64,000 nucleotides of DNA from contig OX457047.1 of NCBI GenBank assembly GCA_949752735.1, forward strand, positions 12,093,976 to 12,157,975, written 5' to 3'. Within the stretch, counting starts at the first letter, position 1, and every line of letters starts with the position of its first letter. The DNA is from Lumbricus terrestris (lineage: Eukaryota > Annelida > Clitellata > Crassiclitellata > Lumbricidae). Below the pieces are notes generated by a model. The model was given only the letters and a program-made list of their open reading frames with translations. It was not told the DNA's origin and ran no database searches. The translations under genes and the position numbers were made by a program. Shown piece by piece: positions 25,701 through 40,500 of the stretch.

Positions 25701-28529
25701 TTTGGCATCATGGGCCACAGAAGCAATAATTTTGAATAAACCCAGGGATAGAAAGAAGAGATTAGTAGTTGTCCAAACCACGGCAACCGTTACAATATCA
25801 ATAAAAAAAATTAACATTCAAATCGACCATTGACTTCATCCTTTGCCTAATTTTAGGCCAAAAAAAAATAATGTTGTGTTTCCGGTAACCCGACCGACCG
25901 TCTTTTATTGCCGCGACTTAAATAATTTTGTAAAATATTTTTATTTAAAAAAAAATTTTATTAAAAAAAAAAAAATTTCCAAATTTTTTGGGACATAATA
26001 CGGTGACATGGCCTTCCGTATAGAGTTGGATCTTAGGCAAAAAAATGTTGTGTTTCCGGTAACCCAACCGACTCACTTTTATTGCAGCGACTCGGAAAAT
26101 TTTGTGTAAATTTTTTTATTTACAGTGACATTGCCTTAGAGTTTCACGCCTGCCTAACTACTTCCTGGTTGCCAGTCTTGAGAAACCTCTAGCCTTATCA
26201 TTCTCAGTTGAGTCACCTCTAACGGCGACTAGGGAAATAAATCAAGCAACCTCTTGGTGTAACTAGTCACTGACTCAGTCAGTCTGGAACGACCCCTAGC
26301 AGTGATGTTTCGTTTGCACTCATCTTCCCCTTCCCTTCCCACTTTATTTTACCAGAAAAGATGTCAACAAAATGAAATTAACAGAATTGTTTTCTAGAGC
26401 AATTTTAGGTACAGACAGTCGGGAAATAGGCAGTTTATACTTGCTTAGAACACGTACTTTGTTGCAGCGTGTACCTATATGCAAAAAGAGTATTTCGGTG
26501 TAATTTTTCATATAGTCACTGTATAAAAATATTTTACCAAAATAAAAATATTTTTCGACCTACCTACCCAATTTTTTTTAGCTCTGTTACCGGAAACACA
26601 GCATTATTTTTTTTTGGCCTTACACGAAGTACAAGTATTTAGTGAGCTCTGGTGGGCCACTGGCGAGCCGCTTGCGGTCCGCAGGTTGAACAGCACTGCT
26701 ATACTGTATGCAAGCGCTGTCTAACCTGTGGGCCATATAATTTCAAGTGGCCTGCTGGCTTTGGTACTTTGTGTAATGTGAAATAAAGGACAAAGGCAAT
26801 GTTCAACTTGAGCATTTATTTTTAATATTGATATTGTAATGGTTGCCAGGGTTTGGACAACTGCAAAGAAGGCCAGTCAGACAACCAATATCTCCTTTGT
26901 ATTCCTGGTGTTAGGTTGCAATAGTATAGGAGGAGTCTGTGCACATAACTTGTTTTTAATAACTTTTATATGTATTCTCAACTAATCTGACTTCGCTTAT
27001 CATCCTCAACCACTCACTTCTAGTCATTTACTGAGATTTCCTGAGTTCCAGTATGGCTGTAAGTGGCTGCAGCCTTTCTTTTCGACAGATGTCCTGTTCT
27101 AGTCCTATGGGCTGAAAGGAAACAATTGATAAGAGTTCTCAGGGCCAATGATTGGTGATGCCTTTTACTCTTTCTCAACCGATGACTATAACTGCTCTGT
27201 AGACCGAAGTCTTTGGCATCAGCAACTCTTTTAATAGCCAGAGATGGAAATCTAGTTCAGCCGTAAAGTGATTGAGCTGGTCAATTGAAGGTTGGGTGGA
27301 ACAATCTGGCTGAGTCTAATTGTGATCAGGGCCAACCAAATCAAATCTAAGCAACGAAGAACTGACAAGTGAACTAATTATGCATGCGACAGATGAAAGA
27401 CTGAACGAGCTAAATTGTGTCGGAGCGACTAATCGAAGACTGAGTAGCTGAAGCAGCGAAAACTTTGGCTGGGCAACAGCAAAACGAAGAGCTGAGTTAG
27501 CCAAACTGTGGCTGCGCGATTAACTGAAGACTGAGGAGCTGAACCAACAAACACTTTGGCTGGGCAATGAAACGAAGAGCTATGGTGATCTGGATGCATT
27601 GCAGCCTATTGAAATCAAGGTCTGAGATACTTGCAGAAATCGAATTTGTGTAATCTAGATTAGGCTAAGGTCTGCGACATATTCTTAGGCAGAGATGTCA
27701 CATATGTGTCCCTGATGTGATAGATAAAGGATTTATGGTGGTTTGTTATAAGCGGTCGGAATGTGGTTTTTTGCACGTTGCTGGTGTTGGTACAGTAGTG
27801 TGTGAGTTCAATTGTGGAGGTGAAGGGAAAGAATGCAGGTATTGGTATAATCTTAGCAAAATTGTCTCAGGCGTGTCCAGGGCTGTACTGGTAAATTTTG
27901 AGGTGAGTACACGCTGACCGTGAGAAAAATCGCCTTTTTCTGGCAAAAAATTTCTGACGACTGTCATCCGGCCCTAAAAATTTCCATTTTTCCGTCCGCA
28001 AAAACTGACGACCTTTTTTTTAGTCGTCCGCCCAAAATTTCCTACATTTTTTCCCGTCCGAAAAATCTGATGACCTTTTTTTATTCATTCGCTCCGGATT
28101 TCGTGAAAATACACCTAAATATCCTCTTTGCCTTCTACATGCGTATACCCAAACGTTCATTGTGGGGTGAGTATACGCTGTATACCCGCGTATACCCTAC
28201 TTTTCCGTGGTGAGTATACGATGCCGTTTTTTCCCGGAGGTGAGTATACGCCGTATACCCGCGTATACCATTGATTACAGCCCTGGGCGTGTCTAGGTTT
28301 ATTGCCAAACAGTTCAAACAGATTCAGACATATTTGTAAAGCATTAGACAGCTGAAAGAACATCGAAGGCTAAGTTAAGTCTACCTCTGGATGTGATTGG
28401 TATAGGAATGCTTAATCAATCCTAGAGCCATCAATGATGTCTTAGGCATATCAGCTGCCATATAAAGGAGGAAGGGCATCACTAGTTGCATTCCGCACTT
28501 TTTTCATGTATTGCCATATTCACTGGATC

Positions 28530-28561
<32 letters not shown>

Positions 28562-31500
28562 CTTTTCTTTAATTGAGTGCCTGCAAACGCACTGCGCTTT
28601 ACATTTACAAGTTATGCAGTAATCTTAATTAAACTTAACTCCTAACTGAACAGACAGCTTTGCAATTACATGGCGCTAATAGCAGCCTACAAAGCAAATC
28701 CGCCCAACGGGGGCTCGAACTCACTACCTCTCGCACTCTTGGCCAGCGTGTTAACCATTACTCTACCGGGCCCCCCAGTCTGTTGCTTTTCTGACAGCTC
28801 TCTCTGTTCATCAGCATGCCAGCTTTGTTGTATTTCTATATTTCATCGAAGGGAAATTAACCTGGATATCTAATTGATTTGTTAGTCGTTATGGATCTGA
28901 CCATGCTGCTGTTACAGAGTTTCCAGTGGATGAGCCGTGTGCTACAGGCAGTTGACAGTATTCATCAAGTGGGACTCTACTGCCTTGCTCTTGTGCCACC
29001 TAACTATTTACCAAAGGTAGATTTTGATTTATTTTTTACAATTATACCATTTCCAATTCTTAGTCATCTGCTGTCTCTGTTATTATTTAATGGTTGTGTA
29101 CTGTTTAGTCTAGTATAGTAAGAGCTCTCCAGATCATTTAGAGTTTCTGACGATGCTTGTAATGTTGCGGAAAAATCAACTCCACTTTGGGTGGCAATTA
29201 CTGTTTTGGCTTTAATATACTTGGTGCAACATGTTATCGACAATTGTGCCTTCCATTGGCATTGGAGGTACAATGGATGCGGTGTTTATACTTAGACAGG
29301 TAGACGAAAAGGTATTAAAAGGAAACTACAAAAGATACTGGACCTTCGTGGATATGGAAAAAGCTTTTGACAGAGTGCCAAGAAATGTAGTTTATTGGAG
29401 CTTCAGGAATAAAGGGGTCTCGGAGGTGTTGGTGCGCCTGGTAAGGTCATGTATGATGGGGCAAGAACAATGGTAAGGAGCAGTGTGGGAAACACAGGAA
29501 AATTCAATATACGAGTAGGTGTGCACCAGGGATCATGCCTGAGTCCTCTTCTGTTCAATATTGTGATGTATACTGTGTCAGAGCATGTAAGGAGAAAAGT
29601 GCCGTGGGATATGCTGTATGCAGATGATGCGAAGGTGAGGATGCAGACACAATTTTTGTGAGTGGTAGATGGCAGTGGAGAGCAAGGGCCTCAAGGTAAA
29701 CATAAACAAAACAGAGACCATGGTATGGTATGGTATGCTCAAAAACAGCGGAGGCAGTGGAGGTCAAGGAAATCACAGGAGAACCACTGAAGCAGGTGGA
29801 TACATTTAAATACCTGAGATCGACTATTAATGCGCAGGGAGGATGTGAACAGGACGTCAGGAACAGAATCAAAGTAGCTTGGCAGAAGTGGAGGGAATTA
29901 ACAGGAGTGCTATGCGATGTTAAAATGCCAATTCAGCTTAAGGGAATAATATATAAAACATTGGTAAGGCCAGTTATGCTATAAGGAGCAGAGGCCTGAA
30001 CATTAACAAAGAGGAGTTACTGGAAAGAACAGAGATGAGAATGCTGCGATGGATGCTTGGGATATCACTGAAAGACATGAAACGAAATGAGGACATCAGA
30101 AAGATGCTCGGAGTGGCTTGTATAACTGACAAGGCACGAGAGATCAGGCTGAGGTGGTATGGACATGTAATGAGAAAAGAAGAGGACAGCTGTGTCAAAA
30201 GAATCATACAAACAGAGGCATATGGTCAGCACAGCTGGGGACAACAGAAGAAAAGATGGGAGGACGTGATACAAGACCTGAAGCTGCTCAAACTGAAGAA
30301 AGAAGACACTGGAAACAGAGACAAGTGGAAGAGAAAGATCCAAGTGGCTGACCCCTCGCCAGAGAGGTTAATTCTAGCCTGAAGGGAACTTAGAAGAACA
30401 TGTTATGGACAATATTGATGGTATTAGATTGGTCTTGAATTGCTGTAAAATTCAGAACGAGACCATCGATCGTTTAGGAGAATAATGTTAATTTTCTTTC
30501 CTTTTCTACAATAGACTCCGCTTGGAGGAATACATATACCAGACACGAAGAAGAAATTCCTGGAGGGCTGCCTTCATCCTGCAAATGTACTTATGTGCCC
30601 CCATACATGCGTTCAGAACTTACCAAAACCCAGAGAGCACCATCCGGGTATGTTACTTATTCCAGATTTGAAACTTCTTATCTTATCTTATCTGTTCTTA
30701 TCTTCTTATCTGTTCATAATGAAAAGTCTGCAAGTATGAACTAGGTGCTTCATCAATCAAAGCACTGCATTCTATGTCAAATCAACACACTTTAGGAAAA
30801 AATGGACGTCATCGTCTCAAATTTTTAAAACATTTGGTATGAAGGTATGAACACTATGAAAAGTGTTCAAAGCCAAAATTTTTGATTTTTGGTTCGACCG
30901 ATGTCCGAGATATGGGTCAACAAAATTGACCAAAATGGGTAGATTTTCCCTGACCGGTCGTTGTTCAAACTGCTATATCTCAGCTTCTACTACACCTAGA
31001 AACACAATAAAAATACCAAATTGAAGGCATTAAATAGCTCAATCTGAAATGTCCATATTCCGCACACACAAAATTATGAACAACTGTAACATAGTGACAC
31101 TGACCTTGTGGTCAGTTCGCCACTTCAGAATTTTCATGTCACTGTACTATGTCAATACAAATAAAAACTTTTCACAAAAATATCCGAGTCGCGGCAATAA
31201 AAGAGAGTCAGTCGGGTTAACGGAAACACAACATTTTTTACGCCTTAGATCTTCTTAGAACTGTTTTGGAGAGCTTGGCTTGCTGCAGAAGTTTCCTTGC
31301 ATGCCAGCAAATATGTTCTCCCAGTGAAATGTAGGTTGAACACTGAACAGTTGTTAATATGTCCTGGCATGACAACTAAGATGTCTGTCAGATGCGGATA
31401 TCGATATGAATGAGCTGGTCAATTTGGGTGCCAAAAAATGATTTCCACCTCATTTGTGTATGGAAACATTTCATTTGCAGGACACAGCCAAGCCACCAAT

Positions 31501-34500
31501 GTCCATCATACTTTGCAGTAATGTAGCCTTTAATAGCTGCAAGTTTTATCATGGTCTTATTGTATATCTCTAAACACTGCAAGACATGTTCAGTTCTAGG
31601 AGAATCCGGGCTGCTAGAGAAGTCTTTAACTTCAACTGACTCCTCTGATACTGGACGGATGCAGTGAAGCTATTGTGTGACTGCAATTGTTCGTGCAGAT
31701 TCAAATCTGCTCTTCAATAGAGTTACCTCTAGTTCATAATCCTCAATAGTTGAATAGTGGAAGGTGACTGATTTGATCTCACTCTGTGCGAAGGTAAACA
31801 ATTGATGTGGAGTCATGATTTGGTCATTATAATGGTCTCTGTAATAAATCCAATGACATGTTCATTCCCACAACAGGAAACACTGAAATGGGAACCAAAA
31901 CAAGATCTAATAGTAAATAAATAAGTAAGCATGTAAATAAGCATAACATTTGTTCAACCTACTGCTTAAGAATTTGTAGTTTTGAGATGTACTTTCAAAC
32001 TTATTTTACAATTTTCTTAAAGAAGGGCGTCAATTTGAGGTACTTTATCACGGCACCCCGTCATAATAGCCCGGTCAAAATAGCCCCATCAAAACAGCCC
32101 CGTCATAATCGCCCAAAGACAAAACAGCCCCGTCAAAATCGCTCAGCGACACAATAGCCCCGTCAAAATAGCCCCGTCAGAACAACCCGGGGCTATTTTG
32201 TCACGGACCGACAAAGTTGCGGAATAACACACGGTTTTCGTGAAAAAGTAGACTGACGAATTATTCATCCAGCTTCTATTTAATATATAAAATACCTTCA
32301 TCCAGCTTCCATTTCTTAAGCGTTTTATCATTTATCCAGTTTCTATTTAATATATAAAATACCTTCATCCAGCTTCCATTTCTTAAACGTTTTATCATTC
32401 ATCCAGCTTCCATTTAAAATCTATAAAATCTTCATCCAGCTTCCATTTCTTAAGCGTTTTATCGGTTTTTTAGCTTATAGAGATCGAAGCGGGATCAAGT
32501 TATTTTATATATTAAATAGAAGCGGGATCAAGTTAATTTATTTATTAAATAGAGGCTGGATGAATGGTAAAATGCTTGAGAAATGGTAGCGGGATGAAGG
32601 TATTTTATATATTAAATAGAAGCTGGATAAAAGATAAAACGCTTAAGAAATGGAAGCGGGATGAAGGTATTTTATATAATAAATAGAAGCTGGATGAAAG
32701 ATAAAACGCTTAATAAATGGAAGCGGGATGAAGGTATTTTATATATTAAATAGAAGCTGGATGAATGATAAAATGCTTGAGAAATAGAAGCTGGATGAAG
32801 GTATTTGATATATTAAATAGAAGTTCTGGAACTGAGTTGTCCATTGCGTCTATGACTGGACTGTTTTCGCGGAACTGTTTACACGGGCTGTTTTGACGGG
32901 GCTATTTCGACGGGGCTATTTCGTCAGGAACTGAATTTTTCGGGGCTGTTTTGTCTTTGGGCGATTATGACGGGGCTATTTTGTCATTGGGCGATTATGA
33001 CGGGGCTGTTTTGACCAGGCTGTTTTGACCGGGCTATTTTGACGGGGCTATTTTGTCGGGAACTGATTTTTTCGGGGCTGTTTTGTCTTTGGGCGATTAT
33101 GAAGGGGCTATTTTGTCATTGGGCGATTATGACGGGGCTATTTTGACCGGGCTGTTTTGACCGGGCTATTTCGACGGGTCACCGTTTGTCACAGCTCTAG
33201 TTTTGATCAGATGATTATGCTCACTGCCATATTGTATTACTTTGTTGGTTCAGGAAATGGATAAATAAAATAAATTTAAAAAGTTCTCTTAAATTGTAAT
33301 TTATGTCATGGAAGCATGCAGAAAACAGGAAAGACTGAAATTAAAAACTTAAACCAAATTTGATTTAAACAAGTATATAGATAAGCAAGTAAGTAAGTAA
33401 GTAAGTCTAATTTATGTTCAGCATGTCAGAGCATCAATCACACCAAGATTATTGTTGATTACAGAGCTCTGTGATTTAAGTTACAATATCTGTGATATAT
33501 TCACCGCCGTGAATCACGATCATGACTACCTTTAAAAATCACTGTAAACAGCCATGAGAGTGTCCACTCTGAAATGTTCACCAATTGTTAAGAACAATGA
33601 CAGCTTAGTAGGGGAAAAATTTGAGAAAATTCTGAAGTGGCGAACTGACCAAGGTCAGTGTCACTATGTTACAATTGTTCATAATTTTGTGTGTGCGAAA
33701 TATGGACATTTCAGATTGAGCTATTTAATGCCTTCAATTTGGTATTTTTTATTGTGTCTCTAGGTGTAGTAGAAGCTGAGATATAGCACTTTGAACAATG
33801 GCCGGTCAGCGAAAATCGACCCATTTTGGTCAATTTCGTTGACCCATATCTCGGACATCGGTTGACCCAAAAATCTAAAATTTTGGCTTTGAACGTTTTT
33901 CATAGTGATTTATCACCCTACCAAATTTTAAAAAATCTGAGATGGTGATGCAAATTACTGTGTTGATTTGACATTGAATGTCCCTGTCACCATCAACTAC
34001 ATCATTTACTGGTTATATGCTGTGCAATATCATTATTTGTCAGATTCAGATTTTTATTCATGTGAGACAGTATATTTTTAGGTAAATAAGAATTACTTGA
34101 AAAAGAATCTGTAGAAATCGTGGTAGTTGACTACTATTTCCTACATTTGCCCTTTCTATGGTGTCACAGTGTGATGCTTTCATACTCTTTAAATTTAACA
34201 TGCAGGTTGAACTTCTTGCTGACTTCTCGCTTTACCCTACTGTCGTTTATCATAGCTCCCGAATGGCTTCATTTGATTCATAAGCTCACGGAGCATTTCT
34301 CTTTATGTGGCATACATTATGCATCTGCATGTATAAATACAACAAAGCCATCAATGTAATCACATGTCTTGCAGCACTGTTTCCGTTACAATGTAGTTGA
34401 AATATTTATATGAATGACATTAAGTTTTCCAGCTTACAAGCTATCATTCAACATTCTTTTTGTCAGCTTGTCACCTTGTGCCGTCAGTTCGAGGAACTCT

Positions 34501-37500
34501 AGCGACTGCCATGACCAGCCTTCTCCACTCCGTTCTGTTCTGTGTCACATCTCTCAATTGTCCAAGATTCATCCCTGTCCTCCTGTGTATATCCTCCATC
34601 TATCTGATCCTTGGCCGTCCTCTTCTCCTTGTACCCTCTCCACATGCCAGCATCATCGCCTTCTCCAGTCCATTTGTGGGGCGCGGTGGTGTAGTGGTGG
34701 CGTCGTTGCCTTGAAGCCGGAAGGTTCGAGGTTCGAATCCACCTCGCCGCGTAAGGACCTTGGGCAAGTTCTTCACTCACAATTGCTCAGCGCTTCGGCG
34801 TGAAACTTCGATGCAGTGTCCGCTCTGCATTCGGGAGCGCCTCTGAGTAGAGAGAGCTTGAAGGGACGCTATAACAAGTGCACATACAAACAAACAAACA
34901 AACATCCGTGCGCATCACGTGACCGAAAAACATCAGCTTCTGTTTGATGATCCTCTGCAGCAACGACAAATCCCCTCTTAGTTGACCTATGTCCTGGAGC
35001 ACAGATTCATTTGTTCTCCTCTCTTTCCACGATATTCCAAGCAGCCTTCTCCATATCCACATTTCACACGCTGCAATGTTGTCATCCAACGCCTTCGTCT
35101 TCGTCCACGTCTCGCTTCCATATAGCACTATGGGGAAAATCATTGCTTTTATCTTATCCATCCCCTGCAATGCAGGGGATGGATAAGATAAGATGCATTC
35201 TTTTTGTAATTGACTCTAATGGCAATAAGTTTGCTAATATATATATATTCACATAATTTACCAGATATCTTTGTTCCTCTGAGAATGAGTTAAGAAGTTG
35301 ACAGTCACAATTTATGAATACCGTATTTTTGCGAATATAACACGCAGGTTAAACAAAATTTTACAAACCACGCACCCTACTCGCGTGGTATACTCATGGG
35401 TGTGTTATACAAATTATTTTTTACGCAGCCAATTTTTTTACCAGATTATTTTCAGGTCACGGTCAGAAACTGATGTAAAAAGGTTTGTTTACTTACAATA
35501 CGGAGGCAAGGACATCGACAGAACGATCGGACATAAAGTTCGACGTCAGTAGAAGTATTCGTTTATTATCATTATCATAAAAATGCCAGAGCTGCAGAAA
35601 GTCACCCTTGAAAGTGAAAAATGTCATGATTTGACCTTAAATATAAAAGTCCAATATTACTGTATATAAATTGTAATTGTCTGTCGTTTTCAATTTTGTA
35701 ATAAACGAATGTATGCAGACAATTCTATATTATCACTCGCACAGCACTAGGTGTGAAGTTCAGGAAATTAGGGCTTTTAATTGCTATAGCGCATAATTTT
35801 GCGATTTTCAAACAGTCCAGTTAATCCTCCTTTTCAGTGCTGTCTGATGTAGCCATCAGACACATTAAAAATGTAAATATTGTCCATGGCATCAAAAAAT
35901 TAAGTACAAATATTGTCCATGGCATCAAAAATGAAGTACAGTTTTGTAATAGGGTGACCATTTTCTGGCCATCAAAAACCGGGACACTTTTTGGAAACTA
36001 TCAATAATTGTAATTCCTTAAATTCAGGACTAGGCTATAGGCCTACGATCGAAATGCCTATCCCTATATAGGCTACGCCAGTCTATTATAGGCTATTGAT
36101 GCTAATAGTGTAAACTGCAGACTTTGAAGAAGTTTGAAGTTACTGATATTTCTCAGAAGAGTAAATTTTTTAGTCAGTACTAAGTTCTGTTCTGCGAACG
36201 TTGTTCGATCATTATGATGCGGGTGTCATCACCATTAAATTATATTGATTATGAGCATTGACTTTATGTGTAGAAATCTCAAATCTGCTCTAGCAGTAGG
36301 CTATTACTCTTATCATCGAGAACACTCCCAATCGGCGCACAGTAGCCTATGTAATCAATTACAATCCAGAGGAAGATTTAAGGTTTCTGGGGCGCACAAG
36401 AGCGGCCAACGGAAAAGGGTTTTGGGAGGGAGTGTGCCCCTCACTATCCGAAATTTTTTTAATTTCCAAATTACAATGGCAGCATTTTAAGTTGTTGAAA
36501 GAAATTGGTAAAATTTAAGTGCTGACATGAGTGGCCTAGCTGATCCCATTACGACTCTGGCGTGACCTGTCGAAAATCCCGCAATCGATGTAAATCTGGC
36601 ACCGCCATTGAAATTGTGGCCAATTATGAAAACTGTCTCGTTACGTTGTGATAATGCCTTAAATCCATTAAACACTCACACTAGCCCCGTAGATGTATTA
36701 TAAGCTAAATAGTCCATATAAATTGACAAATTCTGAGAATTCTCTTTCACTACGACTTCTTTGTGGGTCATTCACATAAAACTGACGTTTTCAAGATCCG
36801 ATGTTCACCCTTGTAAAAAACCGGGACAATTCTGTCATTTTGCTTAAGTCGTCAGGACACCGGGACGCACCACAAAAAACCGGGACATGTCCCGGAAAAC
36901 CGGGACGTATGGTCACCCTAGTCTATAACCACTGACCAGTCACCAAATATTTTCATCCCACTTTCTGTTTAGTGACAGATGTCGAATGCGGTGAATGCCA
37001 CCTTTGAACTCGTGTATAAGTCGGAATTTTTTTTGACTAGACCCACTTTATTTTCGTCAATTGATATATAAAACAATTATTAATCGCTAGATTTATCGAA
37101 ACTGTCATCATTTGAAAGTAATTCTTCAAGGAAATGGCGAATTTATACGGGAATTTATGCCTCTGCAAGGGCCGCCATCTTGGATTATTCAAATGTGCGT
37201 GTGTGAAAGTAACACGCGTAGGTTCCACTTTAAATATATCTTCCACTTATATATATTATACGCTTAATTATATAGTCTTAACCTAAAGACGTAAAGTTTC
37301 AAACATATATTACATTTCTTGGTCAAGAATCGTCATTATAAGATAACGCCAATAAGTTAAGTGTAGAGCATACGCTCGTCATTACCCCCATGGCATAATA
37401 GCAGGTTACACGCTCGTTATTAAAGGTTATATGGAAGTTGGGTTGATTAAATAAATTCTGGCTTCAATATAACTTGGATTGTCATAAAAAATGCTACAAT

Positions 37501-40500
37501 GGGCACATGCTTAAATTCGCTAAAAATACTTTTAACAAGATCGCTTTGCTAGATGAAACCGGCTTATGTCGGAGTCTTTTTCTTTCAAATTATTCACTCC
37601 GCCAATGCTATAATCTTAAAACGATGCATTACCTTCTGATGACCTTATCAGTGCCAGCAGAGAATCGGAAACAGGGTAATTCATGCTTACAGTAAATCGC
37701 TATATTTATATAGTAGACTTTATTGAAACATTCATTTTAGCAGGAATCTTCCATTTTCTTTACAAAAAGATTTTTATCAAATGAATTATTTTAATTTGCA
37801 TGTAATTGAACCAGTTATGACTATTCACAGGCAGAAATTATATGATGCCCGAGTCACATTAACGTTAGCGTACACATTCGAGTACTCACGTGTAGTTAGA
37901 CGCATGAAAATGGGTCTTATAGTCGGGTGCGTGTTATATAATTCAATTTTTACTCAAATCGCAAAAAGTAGTGGGTTATATTCGGATGTGCGTTATATTT
38001 GCGAAAATACGGTATTTGAATCATGATTGTGATGATGTGTTTAAGGTCATTACTTTGAAAGAGGTTTCATTTGTAATTGTAACTTTATTATCATCACTTG
38101 AAGAGAGGCTGTTCATAGGCAACATCATAACATGCTCGAAAAGGAATGATTTTCAATACTTGCGGGAAAAGGGGCAAATAAATACCAAGAACTTACTAGG
38201 CAGCCTATTCCAGAAAGATGGACTGGCCAAAGTTGAGCTTTTGAATTGTAATGTGCTTAGGCCAAAAAAAAATAATGCTGTGTTTCCGGTAACAGAGCTC
38301 TAAAAAATTGGGTAGGTAGGTCGAAAAATATTTTTATTTTGGTCAAATATTTTTATACAGTGACTATCCGAAAAATTATACCCAACTACTCTTTTTTGCA
38401 TAAAGGTACACGCTGCAACAAAGTACGTGTTCTAAGCAAGTATAAACTGCCTATTTCCCGACTGTCTGTATCTAAAATTGCTCTAGAAAACAATTCTATT
38501 AATTTCATTTTGTTGATATCTTTTCTGGTAAGATAAAGTTGAAGGGAAGGGGAAGATGAGTGCGAACAAAACATCACTGCTAGGGGTCGTTCCAGACTGG
38601 ACGAGCCAGTGGCTAGTTACACCTAGAGGTTGCTAGATTTATTTTCCCTAGTCACCGTTAGAGGTGGCTCAAGTGAAAATGATAAGGCTAGAGGTTTCTC
38701 AAGACTGGCAACCAGGAAGTACTTAGGCAGGCGTGAAACTCTAAGTCACTGTAAATAAAAAAAATTGCACAAAATTTTCCGAGTTGCGACAATAAAAGTG
38801 AGTTGTCGGGTTACCGGAAACACAACATATTTTTGGCCTAAGATCCAACTATATACGGAAGGCAATGTCACCGTATTATGTCAATACAAATTTTGAAGAA
38901 AAAAATGTAATAAAAAAAATTTTTTTTTGCTAAAATTTTTTTTTAAATAAAAATTTTTTACAAAATTATTTGAGTCGCGGCGATAAAAGAGGGTCGGTCG
39001 GGTTACCGGAAACACAACATTATTTTTTTTGGCCTTATGAAAAAAGGAAACTGCAATTTTTTAAGTGTGAGAATATCTTGGAGATATCTTGGTCACTTGT
39101 TTGAAGATTTGAAAATTGTTCCTTGATCTTCTATTTTATGTGTCATGTTTTGATTGCTGCTTCCTTAGTAGCCATGATCCTTGACTGCCCATAACTGCAT
39201 GTATTTTGCTGAAGCCACATGTCCCCTTAACATTAAGGCAATTATTTTTGCTGTGATTGCTTGCATTGCTGTGTTTCTAAATATTTATGTTTTATGCTGT
39301 AACATATTTTCAGTCGTGTATAACTCTGCTGTTTTTCTTTTTTTTACTTATCAAAAACCCATTGCCATGGCGAATGTTACGGATGTCTTGTTTAAAGAAG
39401 ACAGAGGTATTAATTGGTGGTGGTAAACACAATTCAGTCTTGTAAAATTAATGCTGCAGAATTGGATGCATGGTTCTGTGTGATTTCATCTTTATGTTTC
39501 ATGCATGCCATTTTTTAAGCAGGTGATAATTTTCAGAGCTTTCTAACATTTGTGGAAAGGAGTTCCATTGGTTTGTTATGCTTCGTTTGTTGTAATTATG
39601 CTTTATTTCTTTTAAGGTTTGATTTCCAACCAAGTGAAACTTAATTAGAAGATCTCAGATTAGATACTTAACAATATCTGACTGATGATGATGTCTATTT
39701 ACTGACTGGCACGAAAACATCCATCTATATAGTACCTCTTAAACCCAAAGGGTCAGAAAGTCATGTCAGCCGCTGCTGATCCTGTCCCTTCTGGAAGAAC
39801 AGAAAGAACATCGTGCCATGTCGCAAACAGCAAATCCATAAATGGGACGGGACGATGCATTCAAACATACTTCTATTAAATCTGACCAGCATCAACAACC
39901 TAACGCCTCAGACCGCCAATTCACTTACTTTTAACATGAACATTGTTTTTCTCATCGAAGCTGGCTAACACCTGACCATCTTGACATTGCAATGTCCCTG
40001 GCTAGTTGCTATATCCTTTCCAGGAGGGACCAACTTAGATGAAAAGGAGGTGTGGCATTGCCATTTACTGCCATCTTGCTCTTAAGCCTTTAATTCTCTT
40101 GCCTCAAACACCATACGTTACAGAGGTCGAGTTACTGTGGATTAGTGCAATTTGAATTACTACGCTGGTGGGATTTACCATACTCCAGTCAAGATATGCT
40201 GTTGACTCTCTACCGTTAGCACCACTCTGGATGAAATATATGATTGTGCAAGTGGCCATATTGTTATAGTACTTGGAGATTTAAAAACGAGATTGCATCA
40301 CCCATGAAACTTAAACTAGGCTTTGCTTCTGAGTTTGAGGGTCCAACCCATGCAGGACATCCTCTCGATTGTTAGCTACACTTCTGAGAAACTTTTCTAC
40401 TTCTGCGTGACCATCACCTCGGTCAGCCCAAAGCACGCCACAGTGTTGAGCCATTTTGTTGCTGATGCCATCGCCAGCAGGATCTGCAAATGGTCATCCG

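Larger units (their letters stand above)
30766..33980. mobile_element. Long-terminal-inverted-repeat element (about 3.2 kb), unclassified
   Basis: The arms 30766-31133 and 33625-33980 are inverted copies of about 360 bp, e.g. ccgatgtccgagatatgggt in the left and its complement in the right. The outermost matching words are cattctatgtcaaatcaaca and its complement. Between them lie a gene remnant on the - strand (31255-31845), a Harbinger-like fragment and a complete foldback element. I could not identify a target duplication or assign a superfamily. Confidence 0.75.

Noticed and set aside
34676..34760. tRNA gene (perfect box B GGTTCGAATCC; also at 59496)
   Set aside because: The two copies continue with the same 150-bp body and (CAAA)n tail, and one interrupts a LINE. 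They are SINE heads, although a tRNA scan could report them.
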